A stretch of DNA of 64,000 nt from CAIVAT01 sp964355945 (GTDB lineage Bacteria; Bacteroidota; Bacteroidia; Bacteroidales; FEN-979). The stretch's first letter is position 1. Each line of letters starts with the position of its first letter. This document shows positions 16,956 to 23,450 of the stretch, one piece after another. Position numbers and translations under genes: made by a program. The DNA lies in the NCBI GenBank assembly GCA_964355945.1, contig CAYHGE010000001.1, positions 124,001 to 188,000 on the forward strand, given 5' to 3'. Under the pieces are notes generated by a model. That model ran no database searches. It saw only the letters and a program-made list of their open reading frames with translations, and was not told where the DNA came from.

Positions 16956-17585
16956 TTATTCGGGCCGAAGGCTTTTTAATATCACCGTTGTGTTTTCCCG
17001 TTTCCGATGATCCATGAGGTTTTGGTATTCAGAATCCTGCATGGTTGTTATTGTCTTCAGGAAAGGGCCGGCGATAAACAATCCCAAATTCATGGAGAGG
17101 ATCGTGAGCAAAAGTCCGGTTGCGGTCATGGGGCGGATGGCGCCCTTTTCTATTTCGAGGTTTAATTCACTTTCAATCTGTGATATAAATGAATTTTCGG
17201 AATTTCCAATTTGTACTTTAAGTTGATTGAGCCGGGAAGGGCTTGTGTTTATTTCATTGAAGAAAAGAAATGGCAGTCCGGGGTTTGCCATCATGACATC
17301 AAAGTGTATCTCAACTTTTTTTCGCACTTTTTCTTCGAATGAAAGATGATCTTCCATTCGTTGAAGAAGGGAAGATATAAAGATCGTGGAGTGTTTTTCA
17401 AATACAGCATCAAAAAGCCGGTCCTTCGTGCGGAAATAGTAGTGAACCAGTGCCTGGTTGCAACCGGCGATCTTTGCAATTTCAGTGGTTGAGGTTAATG
17501 AATAACCTTTTTCCAGGAATAACTTCTCTGCGGTTGCAAGGATTAACTGTTCGGTGGTGATGTTTTGAGTCAGATCTTTTTTCAT
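16956..17585 (-). CDS. TetR/AcrR family transcriptional regulator
   Basis: The 209-residue protein has an N-terminal helix-turn-helix at about residues 10-57 (LILATAEKLFLEKGYSLTSTTEIAKIAGCNQALVHYYFRTKDRLF), with the TetR signature of a Gly, a Thr-rich turn and HYYFRTKDxL. The C-terminal ligand domain is variable (RKKVEIHFDVMMANPGLPFLFFNEI). It is a one-component repressor whose inducer cannot be predicted. It is encoded between the propeller gene and the BMC operon on the same strand, 100 nt after deoC; regulation of either neighbour is possible but unproven. An imperfect palindrome overlaps its own upstream region (17593-17626), suggesting autoregulation. Confidence 0.9.
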   Translation of the reverse strand: MKKDLTQNITTEQLILATAEKLFLEKGYSLTSTTEIAKIAGCNQALVHYYFRTKDRLFDAVFEKHSTIFISSLLQRMEDHLSFEEKVRKKVEIHFDVMMANPGLPFLFFNEINTSPSRLNQLKVQIGNSENSFISQIESELNLEIEKGAIRPMTATGLLLTILSMNLGLFIAGPFLKTITTMQDSEYQNLMDHRKRENTTVILKSLRPE

Positions 17586-17592
17586 GATGCAT

Positions 17593-17626
17593 AATTAAAT
17601 TGAATATTTAATAATACAATTAATTT
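17593..17626. promoter_or_regulatory. Candidate operator in the tetR promoter region
   Basis: AATTAAATTG (17593-17602) and CAATTAATTT (17617-17626) form an imperfect inverted repeat 8 nt upstream of the tetR start. The segment between holds the 13-mer TATTTAATAATAC that recurs at 16928. A TTATTTTG -7-like box is found just upstream on the minus strand. Confidence 0.45.
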
Positions 17627-17685
17627 ATGCAAAATAAAGACATTTTCCGGGAAATACCAAATTGATTTAAGAAAAACGAAGGAAA

Positions 17686-18483
17686 TCAGTAAGTCCCTTT
17701 TGATTCAGCTCCGGTAACGACATCAACACTGGCGCCGCAGCCCAGCCGGTTTGCTCCTGCATTGATCAAAGCCACAGCCTGGTCGAAATTCCTGATACCG
17801 CCACTGGCCTTGACACCCATGGCCGGGCCGACGATCCTGCGCATCAGGGCGACATCGTGGATGGTTGCACCCGTGCCTGAGAATCCGGTACTGGTCTTGA
17901 CAAAATCAGCTCCGGCTTTCTTTGAAATTTCGCAGGCGATGATTTTTTCTTCATCGGTCAGCAGCCCTGTTTCGAGGATAACTTTTAAAATGGTGGTGCT
18001 CCTGCATGCTCTTTTAATGGCCCGGATATCTTCTTCGACTAACTTTACATTGCCGGATTTCAGGGCGCCCACATTGATTACCATGTCAAGTTCTGTTGCA
18101 CCATTGGCCACCGCATTGCGTGCTTCAAAGGCTTTGCTGCGCGTATCCATCTCGCCAAGGGGAAACCCGATGACGGAGCAGACTTTAACACTCGTTCCAC
18201 GGAGTCTCTTTGCCACAAAAGGAATCCACGAGGAGTTCACGCATACTGACATGAATTTGTATTTCACCGCTTCGTTGCAGAGCTGTTCAAACTGGAAAAC
18301 CACTGCTTCCGGTTTTAGCAGGGTATGATCGATGTATCCGGCAAGTTCTGCAGCTGATATCCGCGGAGCAGGAGAGGACCTGGTAACAGGGTCCCCGGTT
18401 TTATTGCTGCGGGTCGCGATCTCCTGGTTCAGCCGCTGCATGACCTCTTTCGTGATCTTGTCAATCAATTCATTTTGATCCAT
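17686..18483 (-). CDS. deoC: Deoxyribose-phosphate aldolase with BMC encapsulation peptide
   Basis: The 265-residue class I aldolase cleaves 2-deoxy-D-ribose 5-phosphate to glyceraldehyde 3-phosphate and acetaldehyde. All key residues are present: Schiff-base K196 (ADFVKTSTG), K225 (GVKASGGIR) and D133 (ELDMVINVGA). Ordinary DeoC lacks the first 40 or so residues seen here: an amphipathic helix (MDQNELIDKITKEVMQRLNQ) and a polar Pro/Ser/Thr linker, the layout of an encapsulation peptide for loading into a microcompartment. It is the last gene of the BMC operon, starting 1 nt from the rpiB-like stop. The combination with RpiB defines the SPU class of BMC. Confidence 0.95.
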   Translation of the reverse strand: MDQNELIDKITKEVMQRLNQEIATRSNKTGDPVTRSSPAPRISAAELAGYIDHTLLKPEAVVFQFEQLCNEAVKYKFMSVCVNSSWIPFVAKRLRGTSVKVCSVIGFPLGEMDTRSKAFEARNAVANGATELDMVINVGALKSGNVKLVEEDIRAIKRACRSTTILKVILETGLLTDEEKIIACEISKKAGADFVKTSTGFSGTGATIHDVALMRRIVGPAMGVKASGGIRNFDQAVALINAGANRLGCGASVDVVTGAESKGTY

Positions 18484-18484
18484 G

Positions 18485-18940
18485 TTATTTCCCTTCCCTT
18501 TCTATTGACATCATTTTATTAATCCGCGGCCAGTGCCTGCCGCCTTCAAATTTTGTTTCAAGCCACAATTTCGCCATTGCACACAGCTCTTCCTTCGGAT
18601 GCTGGGCAGTTCCCATCGTCAGCACATTCGCATTGTTATGCTCGCGGCTGTTGACGATCGTTGCCGTGCTCCAGCATAAGGCTGCCCTGATGCCATGAAC
18701 CTTGTTACACACCATGGAAGAGCCGATACCCGCGCCATCCAGCATGATTCCCCGTTCACAGTCCCCGGTCACTACTTTCTGGGCTACGGCATGTGCGAAA
18801 TCAGGATAATCCACTTTATCCGTACTATTATTGGTGCCAACATCGACCATCTTATACCCGGCACTTTCGAGATATCTGATCAGCATCTCCTTTGCAAGAT
18901 ATGATCCGTGATCAGCACCGATGGCTACTTTTTTAATCAT
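18485..18940 (-). CDS. rpiB: RpiB/LacAB-family sugar-phosphate isomerase of the BMC
   Basis: The 151-residue protein is from ATG 18940; an upstream in-frame TTG at 18967 is less likely. It matches RpiB, which interconverts ribose 5-phosphate and ribulose 5-phosphate. D10-H11 (GADHGS), H101 (SREHNNANVLTMG) and the phosphate-binding C-terminal arginines (FEGGRHWPR) are kept. The catalytic Cys and nearby Thr of E. coli RpiB (CGTGIG) are replaced by D68 and A70 (LDGAGIG), so the substrate or mechanism may differ. No obvious N-terminal encapsulation helix is present. It starts 33 nt after the preceding BMC-P stop. Confidence 0.9.
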   Translation of the reverse strand: MIKKVAIGADHGSYLAKEMLIRYLESAGYKMVDVGTNNSTDKVDYPDFAHAVAQKVVTGDCERGIMLDGAGIGSSMVCNKVHGIRAALCWSTATIVNSREHNNANVLTMGTAQHPKEELCAMAKLWLETKFEGGRHWPRINKMMSIEREGK

Positions 18941-18973
18941 TCGCCTGTATTTCTCTAATCTTTTCAAAATATT

Positions 18974-19255
18974 TCAAACATTGGAATCATACTGGATTTT
19001 ATCCACGATTCCTGCTATAACAGCTTTCACTGTGAATGTATCCGGTTCACCAAGGATTAAACGTGCCGAACCGCCTTCTTCCATGATCAGCACGATATCT
19101 CCGGGACCTGCCTGCATGGTATCAACCGCAAGAAATGACCTGCCGATGGCTTTTCCATCGGGTTTAACGGGTTGAACAACCAAAATCTTCCTGGATTCAT
19201 ACCCGACTGCTTTTATGGTAGAAACCACATTCCCGGTAACTTTCGCCAATATCAT
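18974..19255 (-). CDS. BMC-P pentameric vertex protein (EutN/CcmL family), copy 4
   Basis: The 93-residue protein is a single EutN/CcmL domain (MILAKVTGNVVSTIKAVGYESRKILVVQP ... GPGDIVLIMEEGGSARLIL ... VIAGIVDKI). Such proteins form pentamers that cap the vertices of BMC shells. The start ATG overlaps the stop of the preceding BMC-P gene by 4 nt, indicating translational coupling. It is one of four such paralogues in the operon; they diverge mainly in the loop after residue 25. Confidence 0.95.
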   Translation of the reverse strand: MILAKVTGNVVSTIKAVGYESRKILVVQPVKPDGKAIGRSFLAVDTMQAGPGDIVLIMEEGGSARLILGEPDTFTVKAVIAGIVDKIQYDSNV

Positions 19256-19527
19256 TTTTTGTCCTCCAGATGAATGTTGTCCACGATCCCCACGATTGCA
19301 GCATCACAGGGATTCATCAGCGTTTCAAGAACCCTTCCGGCCTCTTTGCTTGTTTCGTAATAGATCAGTTCGCCGATGCCCGACTGGATTGTGTCGAAAG
19401 CAACGAGCGGATCTCCATACGGGACGAGATGCTCATCAACAGGTTGCACAAGCATCAGTTTGATGCCTTCAAACTCGAAGACTTTCTTCGTGCTTACAAC
19501 TCTGCCGGTGACTCTTCCAAGTTTCAT
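19252..19527 (-). CDS. BMC-P pentameric vertex protein (EutN/CcmL family), copy 3
   Basis: The 91-residue EutN/CcmL domain protein (MKLGRVTGRVVSTKKVFEFEGIKLMLVQPVDE ... DPLVAFDTIQSGIGELIYYETSKEAGRVL ... DAAIVGIVDNIHLEDKK) is a predicted vertex protein. It is separated from the upstream dehydrogenase gene by 121 nt holding a perfect hairpin, and overlaps the next BMC-P by 4 nt. The GIGELIYYETSKEAGRVL segment replaces the usual GPGD...GSSAR loop, making it the most divergent of the four. Confidence 0.94.
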   Translation of the reverse strand: MKLGRVTGRVVSTKKVFEFEGIKLMLVQPVDEHLVPYGDPLVAFDTIQSGIGELIYYETSKEAGRVLETLMNPCDAAIVGIVDNIHLEDKK

Positions 19528-19564
19528 AGCAATCGTTTCTTTTTGATTAACCTCATCCCCTGCA

Positions 19565-19588
19565 CCCCTTCTCCTGAAGGAGAAGGGG
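19565..19588. repeat. Perfect hairpin between BMC cistrons
   Basis: CCCCTTCTCCT (19565-19575) and AGGAGAAGGGG (19578-19588) are perfect 11-bp arms around GA. The hairpin lies in the largest gap between BMC genes, between the dehydrogenase and BMC-P copy 3. It has no T run. It may be an intergenic REP that tunes mRNA stability. Confidence 0.8.
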
Positions 19589-19648
19589 ACGGGCGTGGTT
19601 CATTTTTCATCAGGTCGTTTTATCACTTTCAGCGATTTGTTTCCGGGA

Positions 19649-21067
19649 TCAAATTATCCTGAAATAGTCAACCAGCGTACACCTGCGTTCCCGGGAGAAA
19701 GTTCTCGCCCTGGTAACGCCTTCACCGGTAGGGCTGGCAATGGTGAAGGATGCAAACCCGGCACCGCCTTGGCCCAGCCCTGCATAGCTGGGGCCATTTT
19801 TGATAAAGATCGAGCAATTCATCGCTTTGGCCATTTTGCTGAGCTTGGCAATATTGAGGGAGTGCATGATGGCGGTGTGCCGGAATCCATGTTCACATTC
19901 AACAGCAAGATCAATGGCGGCATCCACGTCTTTCACACGCACCAGGGGCATGACCGGCATCAGCTGTTCGGTCCATACGAGGGGATGTTCCTTCCCCACT
20001 TCACAAAGCAGGAGCCGGGTTGATGGCGGCACTGTAAGCCCGATTTCCCTGGCAATGGCATCTGCATTCTTGCCGATATACTTCTTCTCAGCGGCCCCTT
20101 CTTTTCCCGGACCACCCGGATCAGAGATAACCAGTGCGGTGATTTTTTTAATTTGTTCAGGATTTAATTCGAAGGCACCGTTTTTAACCAGCTCTGCTTT
20201 TAACCGGTCGGCAACCGATTCAACAACGATGATCTCTTTCTCGCAAATGCAGATGATGTTGTTGTCGAAACCGGCACCATTGACAATATCCCTGCCGGCT
20301 TTGGCCAGGTCGGCGGTTTCATCCACCACGCAGGGCGGGTTTCCCGGGCCTGCGGCAATGACCTTTTTCCCGCTGTTCATGGCAACTTTCACAACGGCGG
20401 GGCCGCCTGTGACAACCAGGATGGCAATATCCGGGTGCGACATCAGGCTTTTTGCAGAATCAATGGTTGGTTCATCGATGCAGGTAAGCAAATTTGCCGG
20501 TCCGCCGGCTTCCATGATTGCATGATTAAGCAACGTGATGAGCCATCCGGAGACCTTCTTTGCAGAAGGATGCGGATTAAACACCACCGAATTGCCGGCA
20601 GCGATCATGCCAATGCTGTTGCTGATGATGGTCACCGTCGGATTTGTACTGGGCGTGATGGAACCGATTACGCCATAGGGCGCACGTTCTACAAGAGTTA
20701 ATCCGTCATCATCCGAATAGGATTCTGATACAATATCTTCGACTCCGGGTGTTTTATGAATTCCCAGGCTGTTTTTAATGATCTTGTCTTCCCATCGCCC
20801 AAGGCCGGTCTCTTCATGGGCCATCCTGGAGATGTTTTCGTTGTTGGCAAGCGCGGTTTTACGGATACTCGTGATGATGTTTTTCCGGGTTTCCAGGGTT
20901 GATCTACTGAACTCCCTGAAAGCCAGTCCGGCAGCTGTAATCGCCTCATTGATGTTAGAAAACACCCCTGCATTTTTTGAAGAAGCCGCCGTTTTTTGCG
21001 GAAAGATGTTCATGTCCTGGATGACGTCCTGCACCAGCTGGCGTATGTTTTTTTCAAGATTGTCCAT
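19649..21067 (-). CDS. CoA-acylating aldehyde dehydrogenase (PduP/EutE-like) with encapsulation peptide
   Basis: The 472-residue enzyme oxidises an aldehyde (here presumably acetaldehyde from DeoC) with NAD+ and CoA to acyl-CoA. Family motifs include GVIGSITPSTNPTVTIISN (about 132), TGGPAVVKVAMNSGKKVIAAGPGNPP (about 220-245) and catalytic C273 in FDNNIICICEKE, matching the PduP DNNxxC site. The first 20 or so residues (MDNLEKNIRQLVQDVIQDMN) form an amphipathic helix followed by an Ala/Ser linker, an encapsulation peptide like that of DeoC. An AGGAGG sequence lies just upstream of the ATG, which abuts the BMC-T stop codon. Confidence 0.95.
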   Translation of the reverse strand: MDNLEKNIRQLVQDVIQDMNIFPQKTAASSKNAGVFSNINEAITAAGLAFREFSRSTLETRKNIITSIRKTALANNENISRMAHEETGLGRWEDKIIKNSLGIHKTPGVEDIVSESYSDDDGLTLVERAPYGVIGSITPSTNPTVTIISNSIGMIAAGNSVVFNPHPSAKKVSGWLITLLNHAIMEAGGPANLLTCIDEPTIDSAKSLMSHPDIAILVVTGGPAVVKVAMNSGKKVIAAGPGNPPCVVDETADLAKAGRDIVNGAGFDNNIICICEKEIIVVESVADRLKAELVKNGAFELNPEQIKKITALVISDPGGPGKEGAAEKKYIGKNADAIAREIGLTVPPSTRLLLCEVGKEHPLVWTEQLMPVMPLVRVKDVDAAIDLAVECEHGFRHTAIMHSLNIAKLSKMAKAMNCSIFIKNGPSYAGLGQGGAGFASFTIASPTGEGVTRARTFSRERRCTLVDYFRII

Positions 21068-21628
21068 TTACTTGCCCTCCTGCTGTAGGAAATATGGTTT
21101 TATTTCAGGGTGTGGCTGCGGGATCAGTGTTGACATGCAAAGCAGATCTTTCTCCCGGGCTTTGGCTGTTCCGGCTTCCAGGGCTGCCTCCATGGCATCC
21201 AGCGTTCCGAGCATTTTAACATAAGATTTACCTCCAAAACCGATGGCCAGCCTGATTTCTATTAGTTTAATATTGCTCTCTTTTGCTGCGAGGTCGGCGG
21301 CTTCAATGCTGGATACCACGGATAATGTTTCAATGATTCCGATGGCGTTCCAGTGATCGCAGGCAACAACGTTTCCGATGGCTGGAACAAGGTCCGGATG
21401 GGCCATGGGAAGAAACAGACTGTCGATGATGAAATTTTTACCGATTTCGAAACCTTTATTAAACGAGTATTCCACAGATGCAACATCCCCGCTGAAGACG
21501 ATCAGGTATTTGCCGGGGCAAAGCGTCCTGGCTTCAATGATTCTGACCGGAGCAATCTTTACCATTTCATCCAGTGCCTTGATCCCGATAGCAATGCTGC
21601 TATACTCCAATACCCCCAAAACCATCAA
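21068..21628 (-). CDS. BMC-T tandem-domain shell protein
   Basis: The 186-residue protein contains two BMC domains: residues 1-90 (MVLGVLEYSSIAIGIKALDEMVKIAPVRIIEART) and about 95-180 (AIGIIETLSVVSSIEAADLAAKESNIKLIEIRLAIGFGGKSYVKMLG). BMC-T proteins form pseudohexameric trimers in the shell facets and often have larger or cofactor-binding pores. No Cys ligands for an Fe-S cluster are visible at the pore. It lies between BMC-P copy 2 and the dehydrogenase gene. Confidence 0.93.
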   Translation of the reverse strand: MMVLGVLEYSSIAIGIKALDEMVKIAPVRIIEARTLCPGKYLIVFSGDVASVEYSFNKGFEIGKNFIIDSLFLPMAHPDLVPAIGNVVACDHWNAIGIIETLSVVSSIEAADLAAKESNIKLIEIRLAIGFGGKSYVKMLGTLDAMEAALEAGTAKAREKDLLCMSTLIPQPHPEIKPYFLQQEGK

Positions 21629-21644
21629 TTCCGCCGATCCCTCA

Positions 21645-21932
21645 TTATTTCATGTATGTAACCTGCTCATTTTCATCAATCTTGTCGACAATCCCCACGA
21701 TCAGTGCATCAACTGGCTTGTTGGTCGTAAGCGGTGTTTCCCTGGAAGGGCTGCCTTCCGTGACCATCACCAGTTCATCATGACCTGCACCTAGAACATC
21801 GAGTGCAACAAGGTAGTCTCCTTTTCTTTCACCATGCTGATTTGACTTCTCAACCAGGAGATATCGGGCTCCGTTCATGCTGTCATTTCTTGAACTGCAA
21901 ACGACTGTTCCGACTACTTTGGCTAGGATCAT
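21645..21932 (-). CDS. BMC-P pentameric vertex protein (EutN/CcmL family), copy 2
   Basis: The 95-residue EutN/CcmL domain protein (MILAKVVGTVVCSSRNDSMNGARYLLVEKS ... LDVLGAGHDELVMVTEGSPSRETPL ... DALIVGIVDKIDENEQVTYMK) is a predicted pentameric vertex protein. It begins 7 nt after the stop of copy 1, so the two are probably co-translated. GHDE replaces GPGD in the conserved turn. Confidence 0.95.
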   Translation of the reverse strand: MILAKVVGTVVCSSRNDSMNGARYLLVEKSNQHGERKGDYLVALDVLGAGHDELVMVTEGSPSRETPLTTNKPVDALIVGIVDKIDENEQVTYMK

Positions 21933-21939
21933 GGGTCAG

Positions 21940-22236
21940 TTACCTGTTTTTCTGATACGTAAACGCGCCATCCTTTTCAATGTGATCCACAATGGCAATG
22001 ACGGCAGAATCAGAAGGCTTTCCTTCGGTCACATCGGTATTCCTGGCACTGCTGCCGGATACATAGAATACGATGTCTCCCGGTCCAGCACCCACACTGT
22101 CCATGGAAACGACAAAGTCACCTTTGCCTTTCATGCTCACAGGGTCGATTTTATCGAGTAGGAGGAATTTTATCCCTTCTATTTTCTGTGACTTATGACT
22201 GGAAACGACTGTTCCCACTACTCTTGCCAGAACCAT
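21940..22236 (-). CDS. BMC-P pentameric vertex protein (EutN/CcmL family), copy 1
   Basis: The 98-residue protein is a canonical EutN/CcmL domain (MVLARVVGTVVSSHKSQKIEGIKFLLLDKID ... MDSVGAGPGDIVFYVSGSSARNTDVT ... AVIAIVDHIEKDGAFTYQKNR), the copy closest to consensus. It follows the BMC-H gene after 45 nt of ATTTACG-type repeats. Confidence 0.96.
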   Translation of the reverse strand: MVLARVVGTVVSSHKSQKIEGIKFLLLDKIDPVSMKGKGDFVVSMDSVGAGPGDIVFYVSGSSARNTDVTEGKPSDSAVIAIVDHIEKDGAFTYQKNR

Positions 22237-22281
22237 TTTGATTTACGATTGGGGGATTTACGATTTACGATTTGAGGTTTG

Positions 22282-22584
22282 CTATTTTTTGGTGGTGCCT
22301 CTGCCCAATGGTAAAGCGCTGTCAACATTCTGGTGAGGTCTTGGGATGACGTGGGATGAAACAAGTTCACCGACTTTCTGGGCAGCCTGAACGCCGGCAT
22401 CCACTGCAGCTCTTACTGAGGCAACATCACCGCGGACGATTGCAGTGACGTATCCACCACCAATTTTTTCGTAACCGACCAATTCTACTTTGGCAGCTTT
22501 TACCATTGCATCCGATGCCTCCACCATGGCGGAAAAGCCCCTGGTTTCTATCATTCCCAATGCTTCTGAAGTTTGATCATTCAT
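22282..22584 (-). CDS. BMC-H hexameric shell protein (PduA/CcmK-like)
   Basis: The 100-residue single BMC-domain protein (EALGMIETRGFSAMVEASDAMVKAAKVELVGYEKIGGGYVTAIVRGDVASVRAAVDAG ... VIPRPHQNVDSALP) would form the main hexagonal tiles of the shell. The pore loop reads KIGGGYV, where PduA has KIGSGLV. It is the only BMC-H in the operon and so the likely bulk facet protein. A strong Shine-Dalgarno precedes it, consistent with high output. Confidence 0.97.
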   Translation of the reverse strand: MNDQTSEALGMIETRGFSAMVEASDAMVKAAKVELVGYEKIGGGYVTAIVRGDVASVRAAVDAGVQAAQKVGELVSSHVIPRPHQNVDSALPLGRGTTKK

Positions 22585-22592
22585 GATTATTT

Positions 22593-22598
22593 CTCCTT
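22593..22598 (-). promoter_or_regulatory. Strong Shine-Dalgarno of the BMC-H gene
   Basis: AAGGAG is placed 8 nt before the ATG at 22584. Most genes in this window lack such a sequence, so it stands out and fits a need for abundant hexamer. Confidence 0.75.
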
Positions 22599-22618
22599 AT
22601 TGATTAGTTGTTTATGTT

Positions 22619-23242
22619 TTATTTGTAATCCTCCCTGCCGGATATTTCGGCCAGGCGTTGTTCCACAATTGTTTTACATTCAAGTACTTCTGCTTCTTCA
22701 CCGCCAATATAGACCCTGCCGAACTTGCCAAATCCCATCACATCGATGATGTTGATATGGGCTGCTTTTTCTGCTTCATTGGCGGCATAATAGGCATATC
22801 CGGCGGGCTCAACTTCGAGGACAAACAGTGTGTCGCCTCTCAGCAGCATCATGCCCATCCGGGTCCGGTTGATCAGCTGGGCATGGTGATCTTCCACATT
22901 TTTAATCAGCTGACTTGTCAGGATCCGTGGTTTTATCCTGTCAAATTCAATTTTGTCGATGGCTTTCAACACCGCTTCGCCTGCCATACGGGTTTCGCCC
23001 TGGCTGTCGGAATGGACTTCCAGCATGCCATAAGCCCTTTCGACGATTTGCATGCCCGGTGTTACACGGGTTGCCTTCAGGGCAATGTCGGTGAGGGTGT
23101 TGATCTCTATTCCGGGCGCTATTTCTATGATACAGCATGCCTGTCCTGCAACAGGGAGGTAACCTCTTGATACGGTTGAGAGGTAAGAGGCCATCTGTAA
23201 TTGCAGGGAGTCCAGAAAAATGTAGGTTCTTAGATCAATCAT
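22619..23242 (-). CDS. BMC-T shell protein of the CsoS1D/CcmP type (gated, double-stacking)
   Basis: From ATG 23242 the product has 207 residues. An alternative in-frame start at 23272 lies in a repeat and is less likely. The sequence (LRTYIFLDSLQ, IEIAPGIEINTLTDIALKATRVTPGMQIVERAYG, LEVHSDSQGE, PRILTSQLIKNVEDHHAQLINR, LFVLEVEPAGYAYYAANEAEKAA) strongly resembles CsoS1D, the carboxysome tandem-BMC protein that stacks two trimers and has a gated pore. The E68-R69 pair in VERAYG corresponds to the conserved ER pair at that pore. It is the first gene of the operon. Confidence 0.92.
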   Translation of the reverse strand: MIDLRTYIFLDSLQLQMASYLSTVSRGYLPVAGQACCIIEIAPGIEINTLTDIALKATRVTPGMQIVERAYGMLEVHSDSQGETRMAGEAVLKAIDKIEFDRIKPRILTSQLIKNVEDHHAQLINRTRMGMMLLRGDTLFVLEVEPAGYAYYAANEAEKAAHINIIDVMGFGKFGRVYIGGEEAEVLECKTIVEQRLAEISGREDYK

Positions 23243-23257
23243 GGTTGCTTTTTTTAT

Positions 23258-23327
23258 ACCGCTAAGGCGCAAAGACGCAAATAAATAAGAAAACCGTTGC
23301 TTTTTAGCGTCTTGCCGTCTTCGCGGT
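23258..23327. repeat. Inverted-repeat element in the BMC operon leader
   Basis: ACCGC (23258-23262) pairs with GCGGT (23323-23327), and AAGACGC (23272-23278) with GCGTCTT (23307-23313). The GCGCAAAGACGC-type sequence is common as an intergenic repeat in many bacteria. It lies between the -7 box and the first BMC gene, so it would form a hairpin in the 5' leader. Confidence 0.65.
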
Positions 23328-23346
23328 GAATAAGGACTTTATGTTG

Positions 23347-23354
23347 CAAAGATA
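23347..23354 (-). promoter_or_regulatory. -7 box of the BMC operon
   Basis: TATCTTTG on the minus strand followed by C fits the Bacteroidota -7 consensus. It lies about 105 nt upstream of the first BMC gene. No well-spaced -33 TTTG is present, which could mean dependence on an activator. Confidence 0.6.
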
Positions 23355-23442
23355 GTTTTTTATACAACAATATTTAATGGTGATTTGCATCAAAAGATCA
23401 TTTTTGAAACAGCCAAGATCGAGCTTTGAAATTTAAAAATCC

Positions 23443-23450
23443 TACCTTTG
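23443..23450 (+). promoter_or_regulatory. -7 box of rlmF
   Basis: TACCTTTG lies 13 nt upstream of the rlmF ATG, divergent from the BMC promoter. Confidence 0.55.

Noticed and set aside
18941..18967. TTG start at 18967 for the RpiB-like protein
   Set aside because: The ATG at 18940 aligns with the RpiB N terminus and has a possible AGGCGA upstream; the nine extra residues are not amphipathic enough to be an encapsulation peptide.
19270..21794. Plus-strand open frames across the BMC locus
   Set aside because: They are antisense to clear shell and enzyme genes and have no recognisable domains.
17686..23242. Ethanolamine or propanediol utilisation BMC
   Set aside because: There is no ammonia-lyase or diol dehydratase, and no reactivating or cobalamin genes; DeoC and RpiB point to the sugar-phosphate class.
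23243..23272. Upstream ATG of the CsoS1D-like gene
   Set aside because: It falls in a dispersed repeat and the extra residues have no counterpart in CsoS1D; ATG 23242 matches better.
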